The notes under the pieces: generated by a model
Databases searched by the model: none
Seen by the model: only the letters and a program-made list of their open reading frames with translations
Told to the model about the DNA's origin: nothing
DNA from: Alphaproteobacteria bacterium
GTDB taxonomy: Bacteria > Pseudomonadota > Alphaproteobacteria > Reyranellales > Reyranellaceae
Assembly (NCBI GenBank): GCA_016870115.1
Contig: VGCH01000005.1
Coordinates: forward strand, 62,001 to 126,000
DNA: 64,000 nt
Direction: 5' to 3'
Program-made: the position numbers and the translations under genes
Shown: positions 28,383-38,241 of the stretch, in pieces
Layout: each line of letters opens with the position of its first letter
Position numbering within the stretch: the first letter of the stretch is position 1

Positions 28383-29416
28383 GGAGCGATACGCACCGCC
28401 GACGCCTTGGTGCCGCCGAACGAGGCGATGAAGGCCGAATGCTTGCCGGCGCCGCCCGCGACCGCGATGTGGATGTCGGCAGGCGAGGGGGTCAGCGGGT
28501 ACCAGTCGCCCTCGCGCGGCCGATTGAAGCCGGCGTAGCTCTCCTGGTTCTCCTTCGAGACCTTGGAGACGTGGACGCGCGAGCGCCGCCAGATCTCCTC
28601 CTGCATGGTTTCGATCGTGAAGCCGTCGCGGTGCAGGGTTTGGGCATGCTCGGGTCCAAGAACGACGAATAGAGGACCTCGGCCATAGATGGTGTTGGCG
28701 CCGGGCTGGCCCACGGTGTTCGAGATGGTCGTCAGAAGCCCCTCGCCCGAGGTACTGCCATGGTCGTTGATGTTATGCGGCGGCTCAGCCGACATCGCCG
28801 TCACCACGCTATCGGAGGCCGCGAAGCCGCGCCGCACATGGTAGGGCTCCCAGGGGCTCTCTTCCTCGTTTTCGCCGAAGCAGTAGCTGTACTTGGCGGG
28901 AGATCCCTGGGTCGCGCGATCCATCTCGCCGGGTTTGGCACCGCCGACATTGAGCAGGATCAGGGCCAGTGCGCGACCGATCGCGGCGTTGGCACGCCAG
29001 CCCTGGCCAAAGCAATTGGACCCGCAATTGATGCCGAGGTTCTTCCGGGCGGGTCCGTTCACCATGAGCATCGGTGCACACGGGTGCGTCGTGGCGAGCG
29101 TGCCATGCAGGTTGTAGTCGGGGTCCAGTACTGCGCGCAGCGCCGCCGTCACCGCGGGAAAGTACTCCGGCCGGCAGCCCGCCATCACGGCGTTGGCGGC
29201 GAGTCCGTGCAGTGTGGGCAATACCTGGCGTGGCGAGATCGGCGCGAAGGGCCGGTTGTCACCGCGCACCGTCTCGACCATCCGCAGCACCGCCTGTTCA
29301 GTCGGGAGATAGAGCGGCAGACCGTCGCTCCATCCTTGCTCGGCGGCGAAATCGTTGAAGGCGACGACATCCATGTCGCCGACATCGATCAACTCCTGCT
29401 CCGCGAGATTCGTCAT
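28379..29416 (-). CDS. Unrecognised protein, tandem paralog A of the selenoprotein operon
   Basis: This 345-residue protein is the longer of two tandem paralogs. It has cysteines at 81, 113, 131, 135 and 179; INCGSNCFGQGWRANAAIGR (about 129-148) holds two of them and KYSYCFGENEE a third. Only Cys135 and Cys179 align with paralog B, so they are the best candidates for shared function. It starts with ATG overlapping the selenoprotein stop by 4 bases. I do not recognise the fold or a known enzyme motif, and no secretion signal is seen. Its position suggests a partner or catalytic subunit for the Sec protein. Confidence 0.8.
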   Translation of the reverse strand: MTNLAEQELIDVGDMDVVAFNDFAAEQGWSDGLPLYLPTEQAVLRMVETVRGDNRPFAPISPRQVLPTLHGLAANAVMAGCRPEYFPAVTAALRAVLDPDYNLHGTLATTHPCAPMLMVNGPARKNLGINCGSNCFGQGWRANAAIGRALALILLNVGGAKPGEMDRATQGSPAKYSYCFGENEEESPWEPYHVRRGFAASDSVVTAMSAEPPHNINDHGSTSGEGLLTTISNTVGQPGANTIYGRGPLFVVLGPEHAQTLHRDGFTIETMQEEIWRRSRVHVSKVSKENQESYAGFNRPREGDWYPLTPSPADIHIAVAGGAGKHSAFIASFGGTKASAVRIAP

Positions 29417-29931
29417 GCCGAAACCGCCTCGCTCAGGCCCTTGTAGGCGGCCTCAATGCGTTCGCCGAGTTCCGCCGCGTTCAGGCCGCCCAGCGGATGC
29501 TTCACCACGATCAGGCGCGGCTGGATCTTGCGGGCCTTGGCTTGCGCCAGCACCAGGGGCTTGAAGGTTTCGGTGGCGATCACGTAGGCCGTGACGCCGC
29601 GCTTCTCGAGTTCGACGCTGTCGTGGAAACTCCACGATGAACAGCTCCCTCAATCCGCTATGGCGAGCAAGGCTCCCCGATAGTTGGCCGCCACCTTCTC
29701 GATAAGGTCGGACGGCGCCGGCTGACTGGCGCTGTTCTTGGCGACATAGTCGATGTTGGTGACGGTCCGCAGGCCGGACAGTTTCGCCTTCAGCCCATCG
29801 AGCAGCTCGCGCGCGTTCGGCTTGGAATTCGAGAAAAGCGCAATGGCATCGCTCTTCCAGTCGACGGGCTTGAGATCGATCTTCTCACCGCCGGCCGCCG
29901 CGAGCGCGAAGCCGGGATTGTAGATGCGCAT
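29413..29931 (-). CDS. UGSC-family selenoprotein, UGA read as selenocysteine
   Basis: This gene is one reading frame of 173 codons interrupted only by a UGA at 29650-29652. Read through, the product has 172 residues with the motif Asp-Sec94-Gly-Ser-Cys97, then SSWSFHDSVELEKRGVTAY, which is the hallmark of the UGSC family of (seleno)proteins. The downstream half is family-like and in frame to a TGA stop that overlaps the next start. A strong AAGGAGG ribosome-binding site lies 7 bases before the ATG. The Sec and nearby Cys would form a selenenyl-sulfide redox pair. The adjacent thioredoxin-reductase-like flavoprotein is the obvious electron donor. Treating the UGA as a stop would give a 93-residue fragment lacking the motif. 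The reaction and substrate are unknown. Confidence 0.88.
29617..29645 (-). promoter_or_regulatory. Candidate bacterial SECIS stem-loop
   Basis: In the mRNA, directly after the UGA at 29650-29652, a stem-loop can form: lower stem GCUG/CAGC, a 5' bulge UUCA, a perfect upper stem UCGUGG/CCACGA and a 5-base loop AGUUU. The loop begins 18 bases after the UGA and has G in its second position, both in line with published bacterial SECIS features (short distance, G in the first loop positions, bulged U). SelB would bind it to recruit Sec-tRNA. It is within coding sequence, as expected in bacteria. Confidence 0.75.
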
Positions 29932-29943
29932 GATGCAACCTCC

Positions 29944-30789
29944 TTACTGAACTTGGCGCTTCAGCGCCGCGATCACGGCCCTTGCGGCACGTCGCCCGTC
30001 CTCGAGTGCGGCCTTGGCGTGCCGCGAACTGCCGGCGCGCACATCGCCCGCGCCGAACAACGAGGGGAGGGCGGTGCGGCCGTTCCCATCCACCACGATA
30101 TGCCCGCTGCCATCGCGCGCAAGCGATTCTGGCGCGAAGTCGAGGGAAGGGCGTTCGTCCCGGTAGACGAACGCTGCTCGAGCGGGAACGCGGACCCGGT
30201 TGCCGGCCCGCTCGAGGACCAGAGCTTCCAGCCCGTCGGTGCCTTCCAAGGAGATGACCGGTTGGTCGACTGACACGCGTGTCACGATCGCGCCCAGCGC
30301 CTGGAGCTCGGCCGCCTCATGGTCAGCCCAGCCCCCCGAACCGACAACGGCCACGGGCTGACCGGCATAGAGGGGACCGTCGCAGATCGCGCAATGAGAG
30401 AGGCCACGCCCCTCCCAATCCGCCTCGTCGGCGAGACCCAGACGGCCCTTCAGGAGGCCGGTCGCGACGATGACGACGTGCGCACTCCAGCTCTCGCCCG
30501 AGTCGGTGCGCGCTGTCCAGGCCGCGCCCTGTTCCAGCGTGGCGATCTCGCCAAACGCGAGCTCGACGCCCGCCGCCGTCGCCTGATCAGTCAGGCGTGC
30601 CACCAGATCCGGACCCGCAATATCCTCGCCAAACTCGTGAATCGCGCCGAGGTTGATGAGCGCTCCGCCCGGGCCCAGCCGGTCGACGCAGACGCACGCC
30701 AGCCCCGCGCTCGCGACTTCGATGGCGGCGGCGAGGCCCGCTGGACCGGCACCGATCACCAGCACGTCCTTGATCTCGCGTTCGACCAT
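29944..30789 (-). CDS. Thioredoxin-reductase-like FAD/NAD(P) oxidoreductase
   Basis: This 281-residue protein is a short thioredoxin-reductase-type flavoprotein. It has the FAD GxGxxG start VLVIGAGPAGLAAAIE (about 10-25), the redox-active pair Cys133-x-x-Cys136 in SHCAICDGPL, the NAD(P)-binding VAVVGSGGWADHEAAEL, and the terminal FAD block LFGAGDVRAGSSRHAKAAL. It is about 35 residues shorter than typical TrxB. It would pass electrons from NAD(P)H through FAD to its disulfide and on to a partner. Its TAA is 12 bases before the UGSC selenoprotein ATG, so the partner is probably that protein. Start ATG at 30789; the divergent liv operon begins 86 bases away. Confidence 0.92.
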   Translation of the reverse strand: MVEREIKDVLVIGAGPAGLAAAIEVASAGLACVCVDRLGPGGALINLGAIHEFGEDIAGPDLVARLTDQATAAGVELAFGEIATLEQGAAWTARTDSGESWSAHVVIVATGLLKGRLGLADEADWEGRGLSHCAICDGPLYAGQPVAVVGSGGWADHEAAELQALGAIVTRVSVDQPVISLEGTDGLEALVLERAGNRVRVPARAAFVYRDERPSLDFAPESLARDGSGHIVVDGNGRTALPSLFGAGDVRAGSSRHAKAALEDGRRAARAVIAALKRQVQ

Positions 30790-30874
30790 CCGGACTCCCT
30801 CAATGCGACCCTTACACCGCTTGCCAGTCGCGTCGGAACCGTCGTAGTCCGCAGAGCGGGAGACAGGGGGCAGG

Positions 30875-31789
30875 ATGGCGTACTTCACGCAGCAGCTGGT
30901 GAACGGCCTTGCGCTGGGCGCCATCTATGGGCTGATCGCCATCGGCTACACCATGGTCTACGGCATCGTCGGGATGATCAACTTCGCGCATGGCGAAGTG
31001 TTCATGGTCGGCTCGTTCATCGCGCTCATCGGTTTCATGATCTGCGCCATGGCGGGCATTTCCTCGGCACCGGTCGCGATCCTGCTGGTGCTGCTGATCG
31101 CCATGAGTTTCAGCGCCGTCTACGGCTGGGCGATCGAACGAACGGCGTATCGACCGTTGCGTGGATCATTCCGGCTGGCGCCGCTGATCTCGGCCATTGG
31201 CGTTTCGATCGTGCTGCAGAACTATGTCCAGCTGGTGCAGGGAGCGCGGCCCAAGCCCCATGTGTCGCTGGTCAGCGGCGGCTTCACGCTGTTCACCTCC
31301 GACGGCTTCGACGTCCGGGTGACCTGGATCCAGATCATGATCGTCATGGTGACGGTGGCGCTCATGGCTGGCTTTACGCTCGTCATCTCGCGCACCGCGC
31401 TCGGCCGCCAGCAACGCGCCTGCGAGCAGGACATGAAGATGGCGGCGTTGCTGGGTGTCGATGTCAACCGCACGATCTCGCTCACCTTCGTGATCGGTGC
31501 GGCGCTGGCCGCCGTCGCCGGCATGCTGTTCATGATGTACTACGGCGTCATCGACTTCTTCATTGGCTTCCTTGCGGGCATCAAGGCGTTCACCGCCGCG
31601 GTGCTGGGCGGGATCGGTTCATTGCCTGGTGCGATGCTCGGCGGATTGCTGATCGGGCTGATCGAGGTCTTCTGGGCCGGCTACTTCTCCAGCGAGTACA
31701 AGGACGTCGCGGCCTTCTCGATCATGATCCTCGTGCTGATCTTCCGGCCGACCGGGCTGCTCGGCAAACCCGAGATCGAGAAGGTTTGA
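30875..31789 (+). CDS. livH: Branched-chain amino-acid ABC transporter permease LivH
   Basis: This 304-residue inner-membrane protein has the LivH pattern: [21 protein letters not shown], then [14 protein letters not shown] and the loop [18 protein letters not shown] that contacts the ATPase, with about eight membrane helices. It forms the channel with LivM for uptake of branched-chain amino acids or related amides. It is the first gene of a six-gene set and divergent from the selenoprotein operon. Substrate specificity is set by the binding protein and is not proven. Confidence 0.93.
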   Translation: MAYFTQQLVNGLALGAIYGLIAIGYTMVYGIVGMINFAHGEVFMVGSFIALIGFMICAMAGISSAPVAILLVLLIAMSFSAVYGWAIERTAYRPLRGSFRLAPLISAIGVSIVLQNYVQLVQGARPKPHVSLVSGGFTLFTSDGFDVRVTWIQIMIVMVTVALMAGFTLVISRTALGRQQRACEQDMKMAALLGVDVNRTISLTFVIGAALAAVAGMLFMMYYGVIDFFIGFLAGIKAFTAAVLGGIGSLPGAMLGGLLIGLIEVFWAGYFSSEYKDVAAFSIMILVLIFRPTGLLGKPEIEKV

Positions 31790-31793
31790 GCGC

Positions 31794-33211
31794 GTGGGAG
31801 CGCGTCTGCCCGCCATATTGAAGGATGCCGGCCTCACCGCCTTCGTGGCGGCCGCGCTGGGCATCTTCATTGTCGGATTTCGCACGATCGATATCGGTTC
31901 AACGCGCGGCCTCTCGTTCGACTACGAATTCGTCGATCTCGCCATCGCCGTTGCGACGGTCTTTCTCGGCCGACTTGGCCTTCAGCTCGCGGCGGCGGGA
32001 CAGCGCCTGCCGGCGATCGCGCTCGGGGTGATCCTGTTCGTCGTCGGCGTGTCGCCACTTAAGATGCCGTCCACTTTCCTGCACTGGTTCGTGGCTCTGG
32101 GCGGCGTCGCGCTGATCCTGCGCGGGATGTGGCCGTGGGCGCAGGCGGCGATCGGTTCGGCAGGCGCGAGCCCGCGTGGCGTGGCGCTGAAGCAAGCCGG
32201 CACGAAGTGGTTTGGCTGGGCGCTGCTCGGGGGCGCGGTGCTGATGCCGTTCTCGCCGATGGCGGACCAGAAGACGATGGACCTCGGCGTGCTGATCCTC
32301 ACCTATGTGATGCTGGGGTGGGGGCTCAACATTGTGGTCGGGCTCGCGGGTCTGCTCGACCTGGGCTACGTCGCCTTCTACGCCGTCGGCGCCTATGCCT
32401 ACGCGTTGCTGTCAACGCAGCACGGGATGGGTTTCTGGGCCGTCTTGCCGGTCGCCGGCATGATCGCGGCGTTGTTCGGCGTGCTGCTGGGCTTTCCGGT
32501 GCTGCGACTGCGCGGCGACTATCTCGCCATCGTCACCATGGGATTCGGCGAGATCATTCGCCTGGTGCTGCTGAACTGGGTCGATCTTACCAACGGTCCC
32601 GCGGGCATCGGGTCAATTCCAGGACCGACGTTTTTTGGCGCCACCTTTACCGAGCGGGCGCCGGCCGGCGGTCAGACTTTCTCGGAGATGATGGGGATCC
32701 CCTTCAGCTCCAACCATCGCCTGATCTTTCTCTACTACCTGATCCTGGCGCTCGCCCTGGTGACCCACCTCTTCACGCAACGCATGCGACGACTGCCGGT
32801 GGGGCGCGCATGGGAGGCGTTGCGCGAGGACGAGACCGCCTGTCAGGCGCTCGGGATCAATCCGACCAACACCAAGCTCACCGCCTTCGCGGTCGGCGCG
32901 ATGTTCGCGGGCTTCGCCGGCTGCTTCTTCGCGGCCAAGCAACGCTTCATCAGCCCCGAGAGCTTCGTCTTCATCGAATCGGCGATCATCCTCGCCATCG
33001 TGGTGCTGGGCGGGATGGGCAGCCAGATCGGTGTGGTGCTGGCCTCCATCCTGCTCATCGGGATGCCCGAATGGTTCCGCGATCTCGGCAACTACCGGAT
33101 GCTCGCGTTCGGACTGGCCATGGTGCTGATCATGGTTTACCGGCCGCGCGGCCTGGTGGCGCATCGCGAGCCCTCTGTGCGGCTGCATCCGGCAGATCCG
33201 GGGGGCGGCCG

Positions 33212-33215
<4 letters not shown>
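31794..33215 (+). CDS. livM: Branched-chain amino-acid ABC transporter permease LivM
   Basis: This 473-residue permease has the core LivM domain from about residue 160: [24 protein letters not shown], then [24 protein letters not shown], then the ATPase-contact helix [18 protein letters not shown]. An N-terminal extension of about 150 residues has additional hydrophobic helices, as in DUF3382-bearing LivM proteins. The GTG at 31794 is 4 bases after the livH stop. Its TGA overlaps the livG ATG. Confidence 0.93.
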
Positions 33216-34010
<795 letters not shown>

Positions 34011-34018
<8 letters not shown>

Positions 34019-34724
34019 AGTGCAGGGCGTCGAGACCTTCTATGGCTCGATCCAAGCGCTGCATGGCGTCGACCTCGCCGTCGGGCGCGGCGAGATCGTG
34101 ACGCTGATTGGGGCCAACGGCGCGGGCAAGTCGACGCTCCTGATGACGATCTGCGGCAACCCGCGCGCCACAAGCGGCTCGATCCGCCTCGATGGCGAGG
34201 AGATCGCGGGCCTGGAGACCCACGAGATCGTGCGGCGTGGCGTGGCCCAGGTGCCCGAGGGGCGGCGCATCTTTCCGCGCATGAGCTTGTTCGAGAACCT
34301 GCAGATGGGCGCCACGCTGGGTGACCCGGCGCACTTTTCGACCGATCTGGAGCGCGTTTACGCCATGTTCCCGAGGCTCGCCGAGCGACGCGAGCAGCGG
34401 GGCGGGACCTTGTCGGGTGGCGAACAGCAAATGCTGGCGATCGGACGCGCCTTGATGAGCCGGCCTCGGCTTCTGCTTCTCGACGAACCATCGCTCGGTC
34501 TCGCGCCGCTGATCGTGAAGCAGATTTTCGAGGCGGTCGGTCGCATCGCCCGCGAAGAGAAGGTGACGGTGTTCCTTGTCGAGCAGAATGCCTTCCATGC
34601 GCTGCGGCTCGCCGACCGTGGCTACGTGCTGGTCAATGGCCGCGTCCGGCTCAGCGGCACCGGCAAGGAACTGCTCGCCAACGCCGAGGTCCGCTCGGCC
34701 TATCTAGAGGGCGGCCACGGATGA
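34011..34724 (+). CDS. livF: Branched-chain amino-acid ABC transporter ATPase LivF
   Basis: This 237-residue ATPase has Walker A IGANGAGKSTLLMTICG, VPEGRRIFPRMSLFENLQMG, signature LSGGEQQMLAIGRALM and Walker B LLLLDEPSLGLAPL followed by the switch in FLVEQNAFHALRLAD. The Gly-Arg-Arg-Ile-Phe segment is characteristic of LivF. It starts 8 bases within the livG tail and overlaps the following small membrane protein by 4 bases. Confidence 0.95.
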
Positions 34725-35101
34725 GCCCGCTCGACACTCTGAGCTTCGACCTGTTCGGCAACACCGCGTTCGTCGTGGCGCTCCTGAACCTCGCGCTTTT
34801 CGGACCGGCGGCGTGGGCGACGGGCGTGGGGGTGGCCGGGACATGGCGGCACTGGGCACAAGTCGTGGCCTATGGTGCGCTGTTGTCGGGAGCGCTGCGG
34901 TTTCTCGACTTTGCGTTGGCCGGCGGCGATCTGTGGTCCGTCGGCGGGCTCCTGCTGGGGTGGGCGATCCAGGGAGCGATCGGGCTGGTGGCCTGGCGGG
35001 CAACCCGGGCGCGACAGATGGTCACCCAGTATCCCTGGCTCTACCGGCGCCGCGGATTCCTCACATGGGAGGAACTTCCCAAGGGCATGCCCGCCGCCTA
35101 A
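34721..35101 (+). CDS. Small membrane protein of the Liv operon, DUF6867-type
   Basis: This 126-residue protein has about three hydrophobic helices (VVALLNLALFGPAAWATG, VVAYGALLSGALRFLDFAL and LLLGWAIQGAIGLVAW) and a cytoplasmic-looking tail RARQMVTQYPWLYRRRGF that I associate with the DUF6867 family found beside LivF in alphaproteobacteria. It overlaps livF by 4 bases, which ties it to the importer, perhaps as an accessory subunit. Function is unknown. Confidence 0.75.
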   Translation: MSPLDTLSFDLFGNTAFVVALLNLALFGPAAWATGVGVAGTWRHWAQVVAYGALLSGALRFLDFALAGGDLWSVGGLLLGWAIQGAIGLVAWRATRARQMVTQYPWLYRRRGFLTWEELPKGMPAA

Positions 35102-35153
35102 TCTCCGGCCCATCCTCCACACTCGTGGAGAGTCTGCGAGAGGGAAACACCAG

Positions 35154-36263
35154 ATGAGGAAGATGTACGGCGCGATCGCCGTGGCAGCCGCGATGGCGGC
35201 GACGCCAGCGCTCGCCCAGATCAAGATCGGCTCGGCCGGCCCGATGACCGGCCAATACGCTGCGTTCGGCGAGCAGCTTCGCCGTGGCGCGACGATGGCG
35301 GTCGAGGAAATCAACGCCGCGGGTGGCGTCAATGGCCAGAAGCTCGAGCTTCTGATCGGCGACGATGCTTGCGATCCCAAGCAGGCGACCGCGGTTGCCA
35401 ACAAGATGGTCTCGGACAAGGTCGCCTTCATCGCCGGCCATTTCTGCTCCGGCTCGTCGATCCCGGCCTCCGACATCTACAAGGAAGCCAAGATCCTGCA
35501 GATCACACCCGCCTCGACCAATCCGCGCCTGACCGATGAGGCGATCAAGAAGGGCAACACCACGGTGTTCCGGACCTGCGGTCGTGACGACGTGCAGGGC
35601 ATGACGGTCGGCACCTACATCCTGAAGTGGCATCGCAACTACCGCGTGGCCATCCTTCACGACAAGTCGCCCTACGGTAAGGGCGTCGCCGACGAGACCA
35701 AGAAGGCCCTGAACAAGGGCGGCCTGCGCGAGACCATGTACGAGGCCTACAACGACACCGATAAGGACTTCACCGCGCTCATCAACAAGATGAAGCAGGC
35801 CCGCATCGACATGATCGTGCTCGGCGGCTACCACACCGCCGGCGCGCTGATCATCAAGCAGGCCCGCGAGCAGGGACTGGGCGCGCAGATGGTCGGCTTC
35901 GACTCGCTCGAGACCGCCGAGTTCGCCCAGCTGGGCGGCGCGGCGACCGACGGAGTGTTGATGTCGTTCCCGCCCAAGGCTGAGGACGATCCCAAGAACG
36001 CCGCGCTGGTGAAGAAGTTCCGCGACGCCAAGTACAACCCGGAGGGCTACACGCTCTTCAGCTACGCCGCGATCAAGGTGTGGGCCGATGCCGCCAACAA
36101 GGCCAAGAGCATCGACGCCGCGGCCGTCGCCAAGCAGCTGCGCACCGGCAAGTACGACAGCGCCGTCGGCTCGCTCGAGTTCGACGAGAAGGGTGACATC
36201 AAGAACCCGGTCTACGACATCTACGTGTGGAAGGGCGGCCGCTCCTTCCAGGCGCAGAAGTAG
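35154..36263 (+). CDS. Branched-chain amino-acid-type ABC transporter substrate-binding protein
   Basis: This 369-residue protein has a clean Sec signal peptide (MRKMYGAIAVAAAMAATPA, cleaved near ALAQ) and the Leu/Ile/Val-binding fold: IKIGSAGPMTGQYAAFGEQL, then GGVNGQKLELLIGDDACDP, and the hinge with YNDTDKDFTALINKMKQ. It binds the ligand in the periplasm and delivers it to LivHMGF. Family members bind Leu, Ile, Val, amides or urea, so the ligand is open. It follows the small membrane gene by 52 bases and is the last gene before a terminator. Confidence 0.93.
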   Translation: MRKMYGAIAVAAAMAATPALAQIKIGSAGPMTGQYAAFGEQLRRGATMAVEEINAAGGVNGQKLELLIGDDACDPKQATAVANKMVSDKVAFIAGHFCSGSSIPASDIYKEAKILQITPASTNPRLTDEAIKKGNTTVFRTCGRDDVQGMTVGTYILKWHRNYRVAILHDKSPYGKGVADETKKALNKGGLRETMYEAYNDTDKDFTALINKMKQARIDMIVLGGYHTAGALIIKQAREQGLGAQMVGFDSLETAEFAQLGGAATDGVLMSFPPKAEDDPKNAALVKKFRDAKYNPEGYTLFSYAAIKVWADAANKAKSIDAAAVAKQLRTGKYDSAVGSLEFDEKGDIKNPVYDIYVWKGGRSFQAQK

Positions 36264-36299
36264 CCGTTCACGACATCGGCGGCCCCGTGCCGCCGCAGG

Positions 36300-36328
36300 A
36301 AAGGCCCGGCCCTGCGCCGGCCCTTTTT
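36300..36328 (+). terminator. Rho-independent terminator after the Liv operon
   Basis: The stretch can fold as AAAGG-C-CCGGC, loop CCTGC, GCCGG-C-CCTTT with a single C-C mismatch, followed by a run of five T. It lies 37 bases after the binding-protein stop and before rpiB, and would end the liv transcript. Confidence 0.8.
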
Positions 36329-36447
36329 CTTGGACCAGAGCCCGAGCCGGCTTGTGTCGGCATTCCCACTATTTTGGGGAGCGTTGGCGGGGCGGCCCCT
36401 GATATGGTATCCCGAGGCCCAACAGCTAGGGGGCAGTAGCGTCTCGC

Positions 36448-36882
36448 ATGGCGGGGGACACCATCGCGGTTGCGGCGGATCACGCCGGTTTCGAGCTCAA
36501 GGAAGCGCTGAAGCGCGACCTCGAGGCTGAGGGCCGCGTCGTGCTCGATCTTGGCACCCACTCTGGCGCATCCGTTGACTACCCCGATTTCGGCCACGCG
36601 CTCGCACAAGCGATTGCCGCCGGCCGTGCGCAGAAGGGCCTGTTGGTGTGCGGCACCGGGATCGGCATCTCGATCGCCGCCAACCGTCATGCTGGCGTGC
36701 GGGCGGCGGTGTGCCATGACGCCACCTCCGCGCGCCTGACCCGCCTGCACAACGACGCCAATGTGCTGGCGCTGGGGGCGCGTCTGATCGGGCCGGAAAC
36801 CGCGCGCGAATGCTTGCGCGTTTTCCTCGCCACCCCTTTCGAAGGCGGCCGTCACGCTGGCCGCGTCGCCAAACTCGCCTGA
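36448..36882 (+). CDS. rpiB: Ribose-5-phosphate isomerase B
   Basis: This 144-residue protein matches RpiB, which interconverts ribose 5-phosphate and ribulose 5-phosphate in the pentose phosphate pathway. [17 protein letters not shown] is the conserved start, [18 protein letters not shown] contains the catalytic cysteine, and [20 protein letters not shown] holds the phosphate and histidine residues. It lies 13 bases before glyA, the usual alphaproteobacterial rpiB-glyA order. It may be co-transcribed with glyA, nrdR and the rib genes. Confidence 0.95.
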   Translation: MAGDTIAVAADHAGFELKEALKRDLEAEGRVVLDLGTHSGASVDYPDFGHALAQAIAAGRAQKGLLVCGTGIGISIAANRHAGVRAAVCHDATSARLTRLHNDANVLALGARLIGPETARECLRVFLATPFEGGRHAGRVAKLA

Positions 36883-36895
36883 GGGATCGCCCACT

Positions 36896-38206
36896 ATGAG
36901 CCAAGCCGCCCGCGCCTCCGCCGCGCCCGACCTGCCCGGGATGTTCGCCCGTTCTCTCGACACCGCCGATCCCGAGATCGCGGGCGTCCTGAAGGGCGAG
37001 CTGCATCGGCAGCGCAACCAGATCGAGTTGATCGCGTCGGAGAACATCGTGAGCCGCGCGGTGCTTGAGGCTGCCGGCTCGGTGCTGACCAACAAGTACG
37101 CCGAAGGCTATCCGGGTCGGCGCTACTATGGCGGCTGCGAGGAGGTCGACAAGGCCGAGGCGCTGGCGATCGCGCGAGCCTGCAAGCTGTTCAACTGCAG
37201 CTTTGCGAACGTCCAGCCGCATTCCGGCGCCCAGGCGAACCAAGCGGTGTTCATGGCACTGCTGAAGCCCGGCGACACGTTTCTTGGCATGGCGCTGGAC
37301 CAAGGTGGGCATCTCACACACGGCTCGCCCGCCAATCAGTCGGGCAAGTGGTTCCGAGTGCTGTCCTACGGCCTGCGCCCAGACACCCATACGATCGACT
37401 ACGACGCGATGGAGACGACTGCTCGGCGGGAGCGCCCCAAGCTGATCATCGCCGGCGCCTCGGCCTATTCCCGCCAGATCGACTGGGCGCGGTTCCGCAA
37501 GGTGGCCGACGAGGTGGGGGCGTTCTTCATGGTCGATATGGCGCACTATGCCGGCCTCGTGGCCGGCGGCGCCTATCCCAGTCCGCTGCCACACGCCCAT
37601 GTCGTCACCACGACAACGCACAAGACGCTGCGCGGGCCACGCGGCGGCATGATCCTCTCCAACGACGTGGAGATCGGGAAGAAAATCAACTCGGCGGTGT
37701 TCCCTGGCCTGCAGGGCGGGCCATTGATGCACATCATCGCCGCCAAGGCCGTGGCGTTTGGTGAGGCGCTGCGACCGGAGTTTCGGACCTATGCCCAGGC
37801 CACCATCGACAATGCCCGCGCGCTCGCGGGCGCGCTGGTCGAGCGCGGGCTCGCCATCGTCTCGGGCGGCACCGACAGTCACGTCATGCTGGTCGATCTG
37901 CGTCCGAAGAAGGCGACTGGCATCGCGGCCGAGAAGGTACTCGATCGCGCCGGCATCACGGTCAACAAGAACAGTATTCCGGGAGATCCGGAGAAATACA
38001 CCGTGACCTCCGGTGTCCGGCTGGGATCGCCCGCTGGAACGACGCGCGGTTTCGGCGTCGCGGAGTTCCGCCAGGTCGGTCATCTGATCGCCGACGTGCT
38101 GGACGGCATTGCGCGCAACGGACCCGATGGAGACGCCCAGACGGAACAGGCCGTTCGGGCGAAGGTCACCGATCTTTGCGCGCGCTTTCCGATTTATCGA
38201 GACTGA
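36896..38206 (+). CDS. glyA: Serine hydroxymethyltransferase
   Basis: This 436-residue PLP enzyme converts serine and tetrahydrofolate to glycine and methylene-THF. [39 protein letters not shown] and the Schiff-base lysine in [18 protein letters not shown] are all present. The length is normal. It follows rpiB by 13 bases and precedes nrdR by 35 bases. Methylene-THF made here feeds nucleotide synthesis. Confidence 0.97.
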   Translation: MSQAARASAAPDLPGMFARSLDTADPEIAGVLKGELHRQRNQIELIASENIVSRAVLEAAGSVLTNKYAEGYPGRRYYGGCEEVDKAEALAIARACKLFNCSFANVQPHSGAQANQAVFMALLKPGDTFLGMALDQGGHLTHGSPANQSGKWFRVLSYGLRPDTHTIDYDAMETTARRERPKLIIAGASAYSRQIDWARFRKVADEVGAFFMVDMAHYAGLVAGGAYPSPLPHAHVVTTTTHKTLRGPRGGMILSNDVEIGKKINSAVFPGLQGGPLMHIIAAKAVAFGEALRPEFRTYAQATIDNARALAGALVERGLAIVSGGTDSHVMLVDLRPKKATGIAAEKVLDRAGITVNKNSIPGDPEKYTVTSGVRLGSPAGTTRGFGVAEFRQVGHLIADVLDGIARNGPDGDAQTEQAVRAKVTDLCARFPIYRD

Positions 38207-38241
38207 GCGCGTCACAGCGCGCCGACGACAGGGGGATATGA

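Noticed and set aside
29453-29653. A separate 66-residue reading frame overlapping the selenoprotein
   Set aside because: It is in another frame, Arg-rich, and has no motif. The UGSC read-through explains the same DNA better.
29650-29931. A 93-residue protein ending at the UGA
   Set aside because: Ending here removes the conserved Sec-Gly-Ser-Cys block, while the next 78 codons are open and family-like up to an overlapping start.
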